Shown here: positions 1-8,682 of the stretch, piece after piece
Layout: each line of letters starts with the position of its first letter
How positions within the stretch are numbered: position 1 is the stretch's first letter
Source: JAEYZS01 sp964469265
GTDB taxonomy: Bacteria > Bdellovibrionota > Bdellovibrionia > Bdellovibrionales > JAEYZS01
Assembly: GCA_964469265.1 (NCBI GenBank)
Contig: CAYXYF010000006.1
Location: forward strand, 22,262 to 86,261
DNA length: 64,000 nt
Reading direction: 5' to 3'
Made by a program: the position numbers and the translations under genes
The notes under the pieces: model-generated
Seen by the model: the letters and a program-made list of their open reading frames with translations, nothing else
Told to the model about the DNA's origin: nothing
Database searches by the model: none

Positions 1-20
1 TAATTTCACTTAAATCGCCC

Positions 21-1149
21 TTAAGCCTTTTTCTCTGCGCCGTTAAGAACCTGCGCTTTTAACTGTTCTTCAATAAAGTTTTGAATATCCCCATCCATAA
101 CGTCGTCGACTTGGCTGGTCTCATGATTTGTTCGATGGTCTTTCACAAGATGATAAGGATGCATGACATAGGACCTGATCTGACTTCCCCACTCGTTTGC
201 TTTTTTTGTTGAGTTGAGTTTGTCTTTTTCAGCGGCCTTTTTCTGCATTTCAAGTTCATAGAGGGCGGCCTTTAACATCTTCATTGCCTTTTCACGGTTT
301 TGGATTTGGCTGCGTTGGCTTTGGCACTGCACCACTGTTCCCGTGGGCTCGTGGGTGATTCTTACAGCGGAGTCTGTTTTGTTCACGTGCTGTCCGCCAG
401 CACCGCCAGCGCGATAGGTTTCAATTCTGAGATCTTCTGTTCGGATGTCAATTTCAACTTCGTCATCGACTTCTGGCCATGCAAAGACTGCAGCAAAGCT
501 TGTGTGCCTTCGGGCATTGCTATCAAAAGGACTGATACGAACTAACCTATGAACCCCGGCCTCAGCTTTTAAAAAGCCATAGGCATAGGGTCCCTCGATA
601 TGAAGGGTTGCTGATTTAATTCCTGCTCCGTCACCATCGGTTTGTTCTAGCATTTCAACTTTAAATTCCTGCCGCTCGGCATACATAATATACATACGCA
701 TGAGCATCGAAGCCCAATCACAAGCTTCAGTTCCACCAGCACCAGAGTTAATGGAAAGAAAGGCCGAGTTAATATCTACTGGATCTTTAAGCATGGTTTT
801 AAGTTCCATTTCATCGGATATGGGAACTAAAGCTTTGACCTCGGCCTTAACCTCATCATAGGTTGCGTCGTCGTTGGCCTCTACCGCCATCTGAAGAAGG
901 ATTAAGGCATCTTGCGTGCGCTGATGGAGCGCCTTCCAGTCGTTGACAGTTTTTTCTAATATGCTTTTTTCTTTATTAACTTTTTGGAGTTCGCCAGGTT
1001 TATTCCAAATCGATGGATCTTGAGATTTTTGCTCTAGCTCTTTGAGACGTCTTTCCTTGACCTCGATTTCAAAGATACCTCCAGAGGTCTTTGTTCTTAT
1101 CTTCTAGGTCAGCGAGCTGTCTTTTCGTTTCATGAACATCTGTTGCCAC
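21..1149 (-). CDS. prfB: Peptide chain release factor 2, expressed through a programmed +1 frameshift
   Basis: Class I release factor that reads UGA/UAA and triggers peptidyl-tRNA hydrolysis. The gene is split over two frames. A 26-codon frame-0 ORF starts at GTG 1149 (GGAG five bases upstream) and ends at an in-frame TGA at 1071-1069. The +1 frame runs from 1070 to the stop at 21. The junction reads TGG AGG TAT CTT TGA, with an internal SD-like AGG and the slippery CTT before TGA, as in the classic autoregulatory RF2 site. Joined, the protein is about 375 residues. It has the SPF anticodon-mimic tripeptide at about 206-208 and GGQ at about 251-253, almost exactly the E. coli numbering. The +1 frame reads SGGIFE across the junction, a known RF2 signature. 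Regulation: low RF2 favours slippage. It is not a pseudogene. Confidence 0.95.
1069..1083 (-). promoter_or_regulatory. prfB: prfB programmed +1 frameshift site
   Basis: On the minus strand the site is an AGG SD-like triplet, TAT, the slippery codon CTT, then TGA. The spacing matches the E. coli RF2 site. The upstream frame stops here and the downstream frame (SGGIFE...) begins. This arrangement lets RF2 level control its own synthesis. Confidence 0.92.
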
Positions 1150-1179
1150 GGTGTCTCCATTAATCTGAATAGGCCTAGA

Positions 1180-1617
1180 CTAATGGAATTTAATGAGCGA
1201 GTCAAAAAGAGTATCTTGGATATCAAACATAATCTTGGCGTCTTTAACGTTGGTTTCGTGATCGTAACCCAAAAGGTGTAACACCCCATGTATTAGCATA
1301 TAGCCGATTTCATGGCTCAGTTTTAGATCATGGGCTTTGGCCTGCTTCTTTAACACGGGTAAACACAAAACAAGTTCACCTAAAACACTGTCTTCAATGG
1401 GATCAAAGCTTAAAATATCTGTGGGAGTATTTTTGTTCCGAAATTGAAAGTTTAGCTCCCTCATCTTTTTTTCTGTGACAAAAACGATGATGAGGTCTTT
1501 TTCTTTTTTTAGAATTTTTTGTTTCTTAAGATTTTTATATACAGAAGACATCCACTCCGAAATAAACTTCCGAGGAATCCGATCCGCCGTCTGATTAATA
1601 ATTTCAATATGACTCAC
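1180..1617 (-). CDS. ybeY: Endoribonuclease YbeY (16S rRNA maturation)
   Basis: Single-strand-specific metallo-endoribonuclease that acts in 16S rRNA 3' end processing and ribosome quality control. The 145-residue protein has the family zinc motif HGVLHLLGYDH at 110-120 (His110, His114, His120), and its length is normal. The start is GTG at 1617, giving MSHIEII. It lies 31 bp upstream of prfB on the same strand and about 250 bp downstream of the 7TM-HD gene. The HD-then-ybeY order is the conserved yqfF-yqfG order of Bacillus and other bacteria, which supports both calls. The long spacer to the HD gene is filled by a repeat element. Confidence 0.95.
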   Translation of the reverse strand: MSHIEIINQTADRIPRKFISEWMSSVYKNLKKQKILKKEKDLIIVFVTEKKMRELNFQFRNKNTPTDILSFDPIEDSVLGELVLCLPVLKKQAKAHDLKLSHEIGYMLIHGVLHLLGYDHETNVKDAKIMFDIQDTLFDSLIKFH

Positions 1618-1676
1618 GCTCTAAGTGTAACTCAAAATAAAAATAAAACCACTCACAATTTATACAGAAAAAGAAT

Positions 1677-1737
1677 CGTGCTACTTGCACGTGAGGATTC
1701 CCGAAACCGCAAGCAACGAAGCCACAGACAAAAAGCT
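1677..1737. repeat. 61-bp direct repeat, copy 1
   Basis: A 61-bp sequence beginning CGTGCTACTTGCAC and ending CAGACAAAAAGCT. It recurs without mismatch at 1812-1872, 135 bp away. It contains short inverted repeats (GTGC..GCAC and CTTGC..GCAAG) around a core, GTGAGGATTC-CGAAAC. It lies between ybeY and the 7TM-HD gene and encodes no supported protein. A diverged third copy of the core is at 11549-11580. Confidence 0.9.
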
Positions 1738-1757
1738 TCGCATTCATTATAGGACTT

Positions 1758-1882
1758 GGAAAGATTGAGATTTTTGTTTGTGGCGAGGCGCGAGGATTGA
1801 GGGACCCGGAGCGTGCTACTTGCACGTGAGGATTCCCGAAACCGCAAGCAACGAAGCCACAGACAAAAAGCTCAATCTTTCC
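1758..1882. repeat. Large imperfect palindrome enclosing repeat copy 2
   Basis: The arms 1758-1784 and 1856-1882 are inverted repeats with two mismatches in 27. The enclosed about 70 bp holds most of the 61-bp repeat and a G/C-rich stretch. As RNA on the minus strand it could fold into a long stem at the 3' end of the HD mRNA. There is no U-tract typical of an intrinsic terminator, so a DNA element (REP/MITE-like) is an equal possibility. Confidence 0.75.
1812..1872. repeat. 61-bp direct repeat, copy 2
   Basis: Identical to 1677-1737. This copy lies inside a larger imperfect palindrome. The left arm at 1758-1784 and the right arm at 1856-1882 match as inverted repeats at 25 of 27 positions. 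The right arm runs over the stop codon of the 7TM-HD gene (1872-1874). Together these look like a structured, possibly mobile, palindromic element. Confidence 0.88.
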
Positions 1883-4304
1883 CTATGCCGCCCATACTTT
1901 TTGGATAGTCTATTCGTTGATGATGAATCCCAATTAGGACCCGTACAAAGCAGTTTTCGATAATTGATAAATCGCGTAGGGTTAGGTTACACTCGTCGAG
2001 TTGGCCGTCCATGAATTTTCTTTGGATGATGGTTTTGACCAAGTTTCGTATTCTCATGGGTTGAGGTTCATCGAGTACTCTTGCAGCGGCTTCGATGCTG
2101 TCGGCAAGCATGCAGAGTGCAGCTTCTTTAAATTGAGGCTTAGGGCCTGGATATCTGAATTCGTCTTCTGAGACTTCGTGGAGGTCTTCATCTTGATTCT
2201 CGAGGGCACGGTTATAGAAAAACGAAATGAGAGTGGTGCCGTGATGTTGCGAGATCACATCAATGATCGGCTTTCCGAGTTTATGTTTCAATCCAAGTTC
2301 AACACCGTCTTTGACGTGGGCAATGAGAATGGTTTTACTCATGTGCGGAGATAAGTGATCGTGAGGATTGTGACCAGGTCTTTGGTTTTCGATAAAGTAG
2401 TTGGCGTGCTCGGTCTTTCCGATGTCGTGATAGTAGGCTGCCACACGACAGAGCAGCGAGTTTGCACCAATGGCCTCTGCCGCAGTCTCGACCATGTTTC
2501 CAACAACAAGGGAGTGATGATAAGTCCCAAGAGCGTTAACACTCATATCTTTTAAGAGCGGATGGTTGAGGTTTGAAAGCTCAAGCAACTTAACGTCAGT
2601 TGTGCAATTAAAAACGGTTTCTAATAACGGAATTAGTGTCATAGCAACAAAGGCTGCAAAAACTCCAGATAGTAGCCCTGCAAGCGCATTCCAAAAGATC
2701 TGATTGCCTAAGGGGATACCTTGCTGAAGCTGTGTGGAAAGAACAGTGAGTAAAATTGTAACAACAACATTCACCGCACCCACTCGCAAGCCCGCAACAT
2801 AAATATCATTTCTTTTTTTGCACGAGTAAACTCCACGCGCGGCCGCTATTCCACCGATGGCAGCATAGACGAAATATGAAAAACTCATATCCATCATAAA
2901 GCCTAACGCCGCACTCAAAAATATAACAAAAAGCCAAACGATCTCACCAGAGTATAAAAGAAGTCCCACAAGCATTGGACCCGCAGCAATGGGCAAAAGG
3001 TATTGGTATGCCGAAGACGGAATAATCGCAAATCTATCCTGCATGGTCTCAACAAATAAAAATAAAATAAACTTCGATAGGACCACAACAAGGAGTGTAA
3101 CGGTTCCCATAATCGAAAGGTCTTTCGGAGCGATTCGCACCCGGTTTTGCGAGAACCTACGCACGTACGAGAAAAACACCAAAATAATGCTCACAAAAAA
3201 TAGCGCCAAAATGATAGCTTCAAAATCCCTTTGCCCCGCAGAGTCCCGTCTTGAAATTTCATCAAGGACCCTCACATGACTTGGCTGTATGACAGTTCCT
3301 TCGCTCACCACTGTTTGGTTCTTTGCAATACTCACCACGACAGCCGGAATGGCCTCTCGTGCTTTTTGTTTTCGATTTGCTGTCTCTTGTTTGTTGGGCG
3401 TCAGGTTGGGTATAATTAACCGTCTTACAAACTGAAAGATAACTTCTTTGTCTCGATCAGAGAGATACTGGCTTCCTCGAATATCTTCGACATTGATGGC
3501 CGATTTGACTTGAAACGTTTCCTGCACATCTTGAATTTGAACAGAAAACTCTTCACCACCGCCACCGCGCTCGACCACACGAACGACGAGTTGCTTTAGC
3601 TCGATTTCGTCAAACATGTTTAGATCATGAATAATTTTTTTTGCAGCAATCCGATCGAGGAGTCGAATAATAATATTCTCATAGAGAACGCTAAAACGTT
3701 TTTCAACTAAGGCTTCAAAAGTTTTTAATGGAATTTGGCTTGTTCCCAAGGAAGCATCAAACTTGTCTTTGTTAACCAAAAAATCTTTAATCCGTTCGTC
3801 ACGCTGAATTTGATTCTTTGGCCACGGCCGATTTCCAAGAAGAGATCTCATTTCTCGGAAAGATTTATAAACCCCTTGGATAATGGGCTCGTAGGCACTG
3901 AGGTCATAATCGTAAACGGGCGGGACAGCATCTTCAGCAGCTTTCTTCCTCATGGCCGTTTCGACTTCGTCTACGAATTCAAATGAGATTGGAGATTTAA
4001 CATCACGACTTGCAATATCGTCTTGTTTATACCCAGTGTATGCAAATTCAAAATTCATGGTGAGAAGAAGAGCTAAGACAAATGAAAAAACGATCACCAA
4101 AAACAAACGTCTTAGGCGAAATCTTTCCTCTAAAATAAATAGCACCCGTCCAATCCAAGTTTTTTCGATTTCTAAAGAATTGACATAATCTAAAAACTTA
4201 TTGGAGTGATCTTCGTACTTGGAACGTACGGTGTCTTTTTGAGGGTTTTTATTTTTTTTAATTGGCACTAAATGGTTAATCCTATGTTGTTTTTCTCGCC
4301 CCAA
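1872..4304 (-). CDS. 7TM-HD membrane phosphohydrolase (PgpH/YqfF family)
   Basis: Inner-membrane HD-superfamily phosphodiesterase. Characterised PgpH relatives hydrolyse c-di-AMP; the substrate here is inferred. The order is: cytoplasmic N-terminus, a TM helix near residues 68-90, an extracytoplasmic 7TMR-HDED-type domain to about 360, seven TM segments to about 570, then a C-terminal HD domain with HHSLVVGNM, YYHDIGKTEH and SQHHGTTL motifs. The 810-residue length is typical. The TTG start at 4304 has no clear SD. A GTG at 4268 (residue 13) preceded by AGGA is a reasonable alternative. ybeY follows on the same strand, the conserved pairing. The last codons lie inside the right arm of a palindromic repeat, so the C-terminus may have been shaped by that element. 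Confidence 0.88.
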   Translation of the reverse strand: MGREKQHRINHLVPIKKNKNPQKDTVRSKYEDHSNKFLDYVNSLEIEKTWIGRVLFILEERFRLRRLFLVIVFSFVLALLLTMNFEFAYTGYKQDDIASRDVKSPISFEFVDEVETAMRKKAAEDAVPPVYDYDLSAYEPIIQGVYKSFREMRSLLGNRPWPKNQIQRDERIKDFLVNKDKFDASLGTSQIPLKTFEALVEKRFSVLYENIIIRLLDRIAAKKIIHDLNMFDEIELKQLVVRVVERGGGGEEFSVQIQDVQETFQVKSAINVEDIRGSQYLSDRDKEVIFQFVRRLIIPNLTPNKQETANRKQKAREAIPAVVVSIAKNQTVVSEGTVIQPSHVRVLDEISRRDSAGQRDFEAIILALFFVSIILVFFSYVRRFSQNRVRIAPKDLSIMGTVTLLVVVLSKFILFLFVETMQDRFAIIPSSAYQYLLPIAAGPMLVGLLLYSGEIVWLFVIFLSAALGFMMDMSFSYFVYAAIGGIAAARGVYSCKKRNDIYVAGLRVGAVNVVVTILLTVLSTQLQQGIPLGNQIFWNALAGLLSGVFAAFVAMTLIPLLETVFNCTTDVKLLELSNLNHPLLKDMSVNALGTYHHSLVVGNMVETAAEAIGANSLLCRVAAYYHDIGKTEHANYFIENQRPGHNPHDHLSPHMSKTILIAHVKDGVELGLKHKLGKPIIDVISQHHGTTLISFFYNRALENQDEDLHEVSEDEFRYPGPKPQFKEAALCMLADSIEAAARVLDEPQPMRIRNLVKTIIQRKFMDGQLDECNLTLRDLSIIENCFVRVLIGIHHQRIDYPKSMGGIGKD

Positions 4305-4385
4305 AGAACATCAAAAATTCTTATCTTAATCTTACCCTAATCTCAATATGCACAACACATATTAGTCACATAGCATTGTTCTCTA

Positions 4386-4414
4386 TTGACAATAGTCCTA
4401 CAAACATCGACAAA
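4386..4414 (+). promoter_or_regulatory. Possible sigma-70 promoter for mazG
   Basis: TTGACA at 4386-4391 and a weak -10, GACAAA, at 4409-4414 with a 17-bp spacer, 42 bp upstream of the mazG start. The -35 is perfect and the -10 matches 3 of 6. A short hairpin (AGCCC 4426-4430 / GGGCT 4437-4441) lies between it and the SD. Confidence 0.35.
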
Positions 4415-4455
4415 AGTTAGAAACCAGCCCAGTGTGGGGCTAAAAGGATCTGCTA

Positions 4456-5244
4456 TTGAATACACCTCCTAAGACTTTAAACACATTTGAGGCCATTGTC
4501 CAAGTCATGAAGACGCTGAGATCAGAGTCTGGGTGCCCTTGGGATAAGGAGCAAACCCACCAAAGTATTGCATCTTGTGCTATGGAAGAAGTTTGTGAGC
4601 TAATCGATGCCATTGAAAATGAGGATGAAGAAAATTTTATTGAAGAACTTGGCGATGTCTTATTGCAGGTTGTTTTCCATTCAGAAATTGCAAGACAAGA
4701 GGGCCGCTTTGATATCTACACAGTGATTGAAAAGTTAAACCAAAAGTTGATCTCACGCCATCCTCATGTGTTTTCTGGTAAAGATGTCAAAACAGCCGAA
4801 GACGCTCTTAAGAGCTGGAATGAAGTCAAAGCCAAAGAAACAAAGAAGCCTGAAAGAGGTTTTGGGGTCCCCATTCATCTACCAGCACTTCAGCGTGCGC
4901 AAAAAATTGGTAAAAAAACCAAGAAGCTAAAGTTTGATTGGAATAATGCCAGCGAAGTCATGAAGAACGTGGAAAACGAAGTGCAAGAACTTAAAGAAGC
5001 CATTGCCACCAATCGACTGGAAAATATCCAAGATGAATTCGGGGATGTTCTATTCACCTTAGTTCAAGTCGGAAGACACTTGGGCGTTGATTGCGAACAA
5101 GCTCTGCGGGGAACGAATAACAAAGTTGAAACGCGCTGGATCCGCATGAAAGAGCTAGCAAAATCTCAAGAAAAAGAGTTTGAAATACTTAGCACTGATG
5201 AACTAGAAAAACTCTGGACTGAAGTAAAAAAACAAGAGGCTTAA
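4456..5244 (+). CDS. mazG: Nucleoside triphosphate pyrophosphohydrolase MazG
   Basis: Hydrolyses (d)NTPs to monophosphate plus pyrophosphate, a house-cleaning and stringent-response-linked enzyme. The 262-residue protein has two MazG domains. The N-terminal one has SGCPWDKEQTHQSI and the metal-binding EE..E/ELGDVLLQVVFHS motif. The C-terminal one has EVQELKEAI and DEFGDVLFTLVQVGRHLG. Its length equals the E. coli enzyme (263). The TTG start is preceded by AAAGGA at a good distance. Its 3' end overlaps the convergent murJ gene by 4 bp. Confidence 0.95.
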   Translation: MNTPPKTLNTFEAIVQVMKTLRSESGCPWDKEQTHQSIASCAMEEVCELIDAIENEDEENFIEELGDVLLQVVFHSEIARQEGRFDIYTVIEKLNQKLISRHPHVFSGKDVKTAEDALKSWNEVKAKETKKPERGFGVPIHLPALQRAQKIGKKTKKLKFDWNNASEVMKNVENEVQELKEAIATNRLENIQDEFGDVLFTLVQVGRHLGVDCEQALRGTNNKVETRWIRMKELAKSQEKEFEILSTDELEKLWTEVKKQEA

Positions 5245-6860
5245 GCTTTGCGCTTAAACTTTCTTAAGAGCTTTTGTTGGATATTCTCAAAAACGTAATC
5301 ATACTCTTCTGTCTTAAGAAGCTTTGTCATTCCAAAGTAAGTGACAACGCTTGCGCCGATCACAACCATTAATGAAATCAAATGCACGATGAACCTGTCG
5401 CCAAATAACAATATAAAATACTCGTAAGACTGAATCACTCCGACCATAACTGCGCCAGAAGCAACATACTTAAAAAAACTCACAAAGAAACGAGCAATCA
5501 TGATTTCGCCAATGAGAAATTTAAACCCGATCACTAGTAATAAAAAATTTAAAGAAGCTGAGATCATGCTTGAAGCCGCAAGCCCCCTAATTCCGTAATC
5601 TGTCATCAAATACTGTGCCGTAAAAAAGTGAACGACTAAACAAATTGCAGATATAAGAGCTGGATATAAAGTGTTTTTGATTGCATAAAAACTAGGCGCG
5701 ATAACACGAATTCCGCCAAAGGCTAAAATACCAACGGAATAAATCATCAGTACAGAGGCCGTCTTGGCCAGATCGTACTCAGAGAATTTACCTCTTAAGA
5801 AAAGAACCTGAACAATGGGCTCAGCCAAAAACCACACTCCAAGAGCACAGGGCACACTGACAAAAAATATCATCCGCAGGTAGCGGTTTGCGGTATCGAC
5901 CATCTCGGCTTTTTGATTCTGACTCCAGAGCGTAGAAAGTGTAGGCAGCAGTGCTGTCCCCAAGCTCACCGCAAAGAGGGATAGCGGAAGTTCTAAGACT
6001 CTGTCTGCCCAATAGATCCAAGAGTTTGCCCCTTCCTCTAAAGACGAAGCAAAGCGCGTGTTGATGATAAGCCCGATTTGCAAAACACCTAGCCCTAAAA
6101 GCCCAGGCAACATATTTTTAAAAACCCTTGAAACATGGACACTAAAAAAATCAAAGGTAAACTTTGGTAGACATCCCAACTTCATAAGGGCTGGAATAAG
6201 AATGATCATTTCTAAAAAACCACCAATGGTCACTCCCCACGCCAATGCCATCTCTGAAAAGATTTGCGGAAAATAGGCTGGAAGCAAAGTGGATATGATC
6301 ATGGATAGGTTGAAAAGGACTGGCGCAAATGCTGCTAAGGCGAATTTCTTAAAAGCATTTAAGACCGCCATAAAGTAAGCGTACAAACAAATGAAAATAC
6401 AAAAGGTGAACATGATGCGGGTCATTTGAACTGTGAGTTCAAACTTTCCTGGCACCGACATATAAGCCTCTTCTCCAGCGATCAAATACACGATATTTTC
6501 GGCAAAGATGATGCCCAAGCTTGTTAAAACAAAGAGAATCAAACTCAGTATGGAAAACACCCCACAGGCTAGTTTAAAGTGTTTGCCCTCTTCCTTAGAT
6601 TTGGGGTTTGACATGAGTTCAATAAAAATGGGAATAAAACTAACGGACAGTGCGCCCTCACCAAATAGCCTTCGCAACATGTTTGGAATACGAAAAGCCA
6701 CCAACCAAGCGTCTGTGACCGTCCGTGAAAAGAAGGCTCCAAGCACCGCATCTCGAACAAGGCCGAGTATGCGGCTAGAGAACGTCCCCAAAGCCATGTA
6801 AGTCGCTGATTTAACGACGCTTTTGTGGCTATCCTGCGGTGGGCTCTGATTTTCTTGCAT
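5241..6860 (-). CDS. murJ: Lipid II flippase MurJ (MviN)
   Basis: Polytopic MOP-superfamily transporter that moves lipid II across the inner membrane for peptidoglycan synthesis. The 539 residues have about 14 hydrophobic segments. The N-terminus carries the family signature SSRILGLVRDAVLGAFFS, then DAWLVAFRIPNMLRRLFGEGALS and the WADRVLELPLSLFAVSLGTALLP block. The length is normal. The ATG at 6860 has only a weak SD. It is convergent with mazG and divergent from rpsT. Confidence 0.96.
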   Translation of the reverse strand: MQENQSPPQDSHKSVVKSATYMALGTFSSRILGLVRDAVLGAFFSRTVTDAWLVAFRIPNMLRRLFGEGALSVSFIPIFIELMSNPKSKEEGKHFKLACGVFSILSLILFVLTSLGIIFAENIVYLIAGEEAYMSVPGKFELTVQMTRIMFTFCIFICLYAYFMAVLNAFKKFALAAFAPVLFNLSMIISTLLPAYFPQIFSEMALAWGVTIGGFLEMIILIPALMKLGCLPKFTFDFFSVHVSRVFKNMLPGLLGLGVLQIGLIINTRFASSLEEGANSWIYWADRVLELPLSLFAVSLGTALLPTLSTLWSQNQKAEMVDTANRYLRMIFFVSVPCALGVWFLAEPIVQVLFLRGKFSEYDLAKTASVLMIYSVGILAFGGIRVIAPSFYAIKNTLYPALISAICLVVHFFTAQYLMTDYGIRGLAASSMISASLNFLLLVIGFKFLIGEIMIARFFVSFFKYVASGAVMVGVIQSYEYFILLFGDRFIVHLISLMVVIGASVVTYFGMTKLLKTEEYDYVFENIQQKLLRKFKRKA

Positions 6861-6922
6861 GGTGTATAAAGGTATGTTAGAAACTTTCCTTTAATAAAGC
6901 AAGACACTATTTGGAGGTCTCA

Positions 6923-7189
6923 TTGGCTACGCACAAGTCTTCGGAGAAGAGAGCAAGACAAGACATTAAAAAATACGCAAGAAACCAAAGAACGTTAACC
7001 ACAGTTCGTACTTTCGAAAAGAAAGTTAGAAGCGCTATTAGCACTAAAGATGTTAAGGCTGCTCAAGATTTCTTAAAGATGTTTTCTAGCAAAATCGATA
7101 AGGCTGCAACTAAAGGCGTTGTTCACGCCAAGACAGCAGCTAGAAAAATCTCAAGACTCTCTAATCAAATTTCATCTCTTTCAAAATAA
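6923..7189 (+). CDS. rpsT: 30S ribosomal protein S20
   Basis: Small basic 30S primary-binding protein of 88 residues, with the S20 signature ATHKSSEKRARQDIKK at the N-terminus and a long helical Lys/Arg-rich body. I place the start at TTG 6923. The in-frame upstream TTG at 6911 lies before the GGAGG (6913-6917), which would make the SD itself coding. S20 TTG/UUG starts are known in other bacteria and limit expression. Monocistronic, followed by an intrinsic terminator. Confidence 0.96.
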   Translation: MATHKSSEKRARQDIKKYARNQRTLTTVRTFEKKVRSAISTKDVKAAQDFLKMFSSKIDKAATKGVVHAKTAARKISRLSNQISSLSK

Positions 7190-7212
7190 GTTTTTTAATT
7201 TGCATCTGATTT

Positions 7213-7244
7213 AAAAAGGTCCATGTTATCCGTGGACCTTTTTT
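7213..7244 (+). terminator. Intrinsic terminator of rpsT (bidirectional)
   Basis: Stem AAAAAGGTCCA (7213-7223) pairs with TGGACCTTTTT, with a 9-nt loop and a six-T run. The A-run on the other side gives a T-run on the minus strand, so it can also end the convergent PilZ transcript, whose stop codon touches it. Confidence 0.9.
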
Positions 7245-7623
7245 AATTGGCCTGACTTGAATGTTCATCCTGTCTTTGAGCGATGAAATCTCTAACCTTA
7301 CGACGGTCTTCGAAGGTAATATTAATAAACTCAACGCCCACAGTGACCTTGTCGCCTTTTCGGACCTGATAGCGAACTTCAGCACGGGTCATAACAATAT
7401 AGCCGCCTGGAATGGCAAAGCTAATGACCATATTTTCTTTTTCTTTTAGGGCAAGAGTTGTTTCAAATGACATACCCAACTCTCCAAGTTCAACGGCGCT
7501 TTCAGTACTGTATAGACCCTGAACCATGACTCCCACGTATTTTGCAAAATTACGTCTTGGGTATCTTCTTTTTTCAATTCCGTTTGGGACGTTACCTTTG
7601 GTCACAATATTTGAGTGTTCCAT
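7243..7623 (-). CDS. PilZ-domain protein with a degenerate second motif
   Basis: Small cytoplasmic protein of 126 residues formed by a single PilZ-like beta barrel. The first c-di-GMP motif is present as RRYPRRNF at about 19-26 (RxxxR). The second, normally (D/N)xSxxG, reads ELGELGM at about 46-52 and lacks both the D/N and the Ser. The C-terminal GVEFINITFEDRRKVRDFI strand-helix is typical. It lies downstream of holA/lptE on the same strand after a 57-bp gap. c-di-GMP binding is therefore uncertain; it may be a non-binding or partner-binding PilZ. The ATG at 7623 has no good SD. Confidence 0.8.
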   Translation of the reverse strand: MEHSNIVTKGNVPNGIEKRRYPRRNFAKYVGVMVQGLYSTESAVELGELGMSFETTLALKEKENMVISFAIPGGYIVMTRAEVRYQVRKGDKVTVGVEFINITFEDRRKVRDFIAQRQDEHSSQAN

Positions 7624-7680
7624 AGGGAGCTTATCGGCAACTGCTTATCTCAAAACAAGTCCTGTACCAAATTAAGACGC

Positions 7681-8682
7681 TTATGCAGTCGTCAAATACA
7701 TCAATGTGTCCACTAAAATATTTTCTGAAGAAATCGAGGAGCTTTTAAGGTTGCGATCTGCCTCTAAGAGTTTTTTATAAACCTTAGTGAGCTTTTCATA
7801 GGGCCAGTACCGAGAGTTTTGAATATATTGATTCACAAAATACGGCGGAACTCCCACGTAGGAGCTTAAGGCTGGGCCATTTATTCGTTGCTGTAAGGCT
7901 TCTTGTGTAAGTAAAAGGATACGCATATGTCGAGTAATCATGGCAAGAATTCCGACCTCGCTCTCCCCTTGATCGAGCAAATACTTTTGAATCTTAAGAG
8001 CTTTTTCAAGCTGTTTGGATGCAATGGCATCGGTTAACTCAAAGACTGAATCCATTTTGTATTTTGAAACAACGGCTTCAATGTCGGCAATTTCAATTTG
8101 AGGTTTGTCACCAGTGTATAGCGCAAGCTTATTGATCTCGTTATTAATATCAATAAGCTTATTACCCACAAGATTATGTAAGGCCAACGCAACTGGTGGG
8201 CTGATGGATTTATTGTAAGAGCGCGCAAGACGATCAATCCAACTTGGGATCATGCGATCGTTTACGGCTTGAAACTCCACTACAGTCATCTTTTTAAAAA
8301 GATCTTTAAAAATCTTTTTTCGTTTATCAATTTTTTCAAAAATAGCTACAAACACCGTTGTATCAATTGGGACTGACACCATTTCTGCAATCTTATCAAA
8401 CTCGGCTGTCTTTAAAAGATGAGCATCCTTAAGAAGAACTAATCTTTTTTGTCCCATCATTGGAAGGGTTTCAAGAGCAGCGGCAAGATCGTCAGTATCT
8501 AATTCTCCACTGTAAAAGCTATCAAAGTTAAAATCGGCAAGGGAGTCTTCAAAAACTTTACTCTTAATGCGCTTAATAGCGTCGTCGATTAAAAAAGATT
8601 CTTCGCCGTAGAAGAGATAGAATGGATGAAGTTTTCCCTGATCAACGTGCTTTGCAAATTGATCAAAATTCCAAACTGCCAC
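7681..8682 (-). CDS. holA: DNA polymerase III delta subunit
   Basis: Clamp-loader subunit that opens the beta sliding clamp. The 333 residues match the HolA family: the N-terminal FYLFYGEESFLIDDAIKRI block, GQKRLVLLKDAHLL, a middle AAA+-lid-like helical region (NNEINKLALYTG) and the C-terminal collar helices. The GTG start at 8682 shares its G with the lptE stop codon (TAGTG), so it is translationally coupled to lptE. lptE-holA adjacency is widespread in Gram-negative bacteria and supports the call. Confidence 0.93.
   Translation of the reverse strand: MAVWNFDQFAKHVDQGKLHPFYLFYGEESFLIDDAIKRIKSKVFEDSLADFNFDSFYSGELDTDDLAAALETLPMMGQKRLVLLKDAHLLKTAEFDKIAEMVSVPIDTTVFVAIFEKIDKRKKIFKDLFKKMTVVEFQAVNDRMIPSWIDRLARSYNKSISPPVALALHNLVGNKLIDINNEINKLALYTGDKPQIEIADIEAVVSKYKMDSVFELTDAIASKQLEKALKIQKYLLDQGESEVGILAMITRHMRILLLTQEALQQRINGPALSSYVGVPPYFVNQYIQNSRYWPYEKLTKVYKKLLEADRNLKSSSISSENILVDTLMYLTTA

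Noticed and set aside
21..890. prfB read as a truncated 289-residue gene
   Set aside because: The upstream +1 frame is open to the CTT-TGA site and the joined product has RF2-standard residue numbering.
1812..1872. 61-bp repeat as a tRNA or riboswitch
   Set aside because: No cloverleaf or known riboswitch motif is visible, and the orientation relative to mRNAs is not conserved among copies.
6911..6922. Upstream TTG start for rpsT
   Set aside because: It would place the Shine-Dalgarno GGAGG inside the coding sequence and add MEVS not seen in S20.
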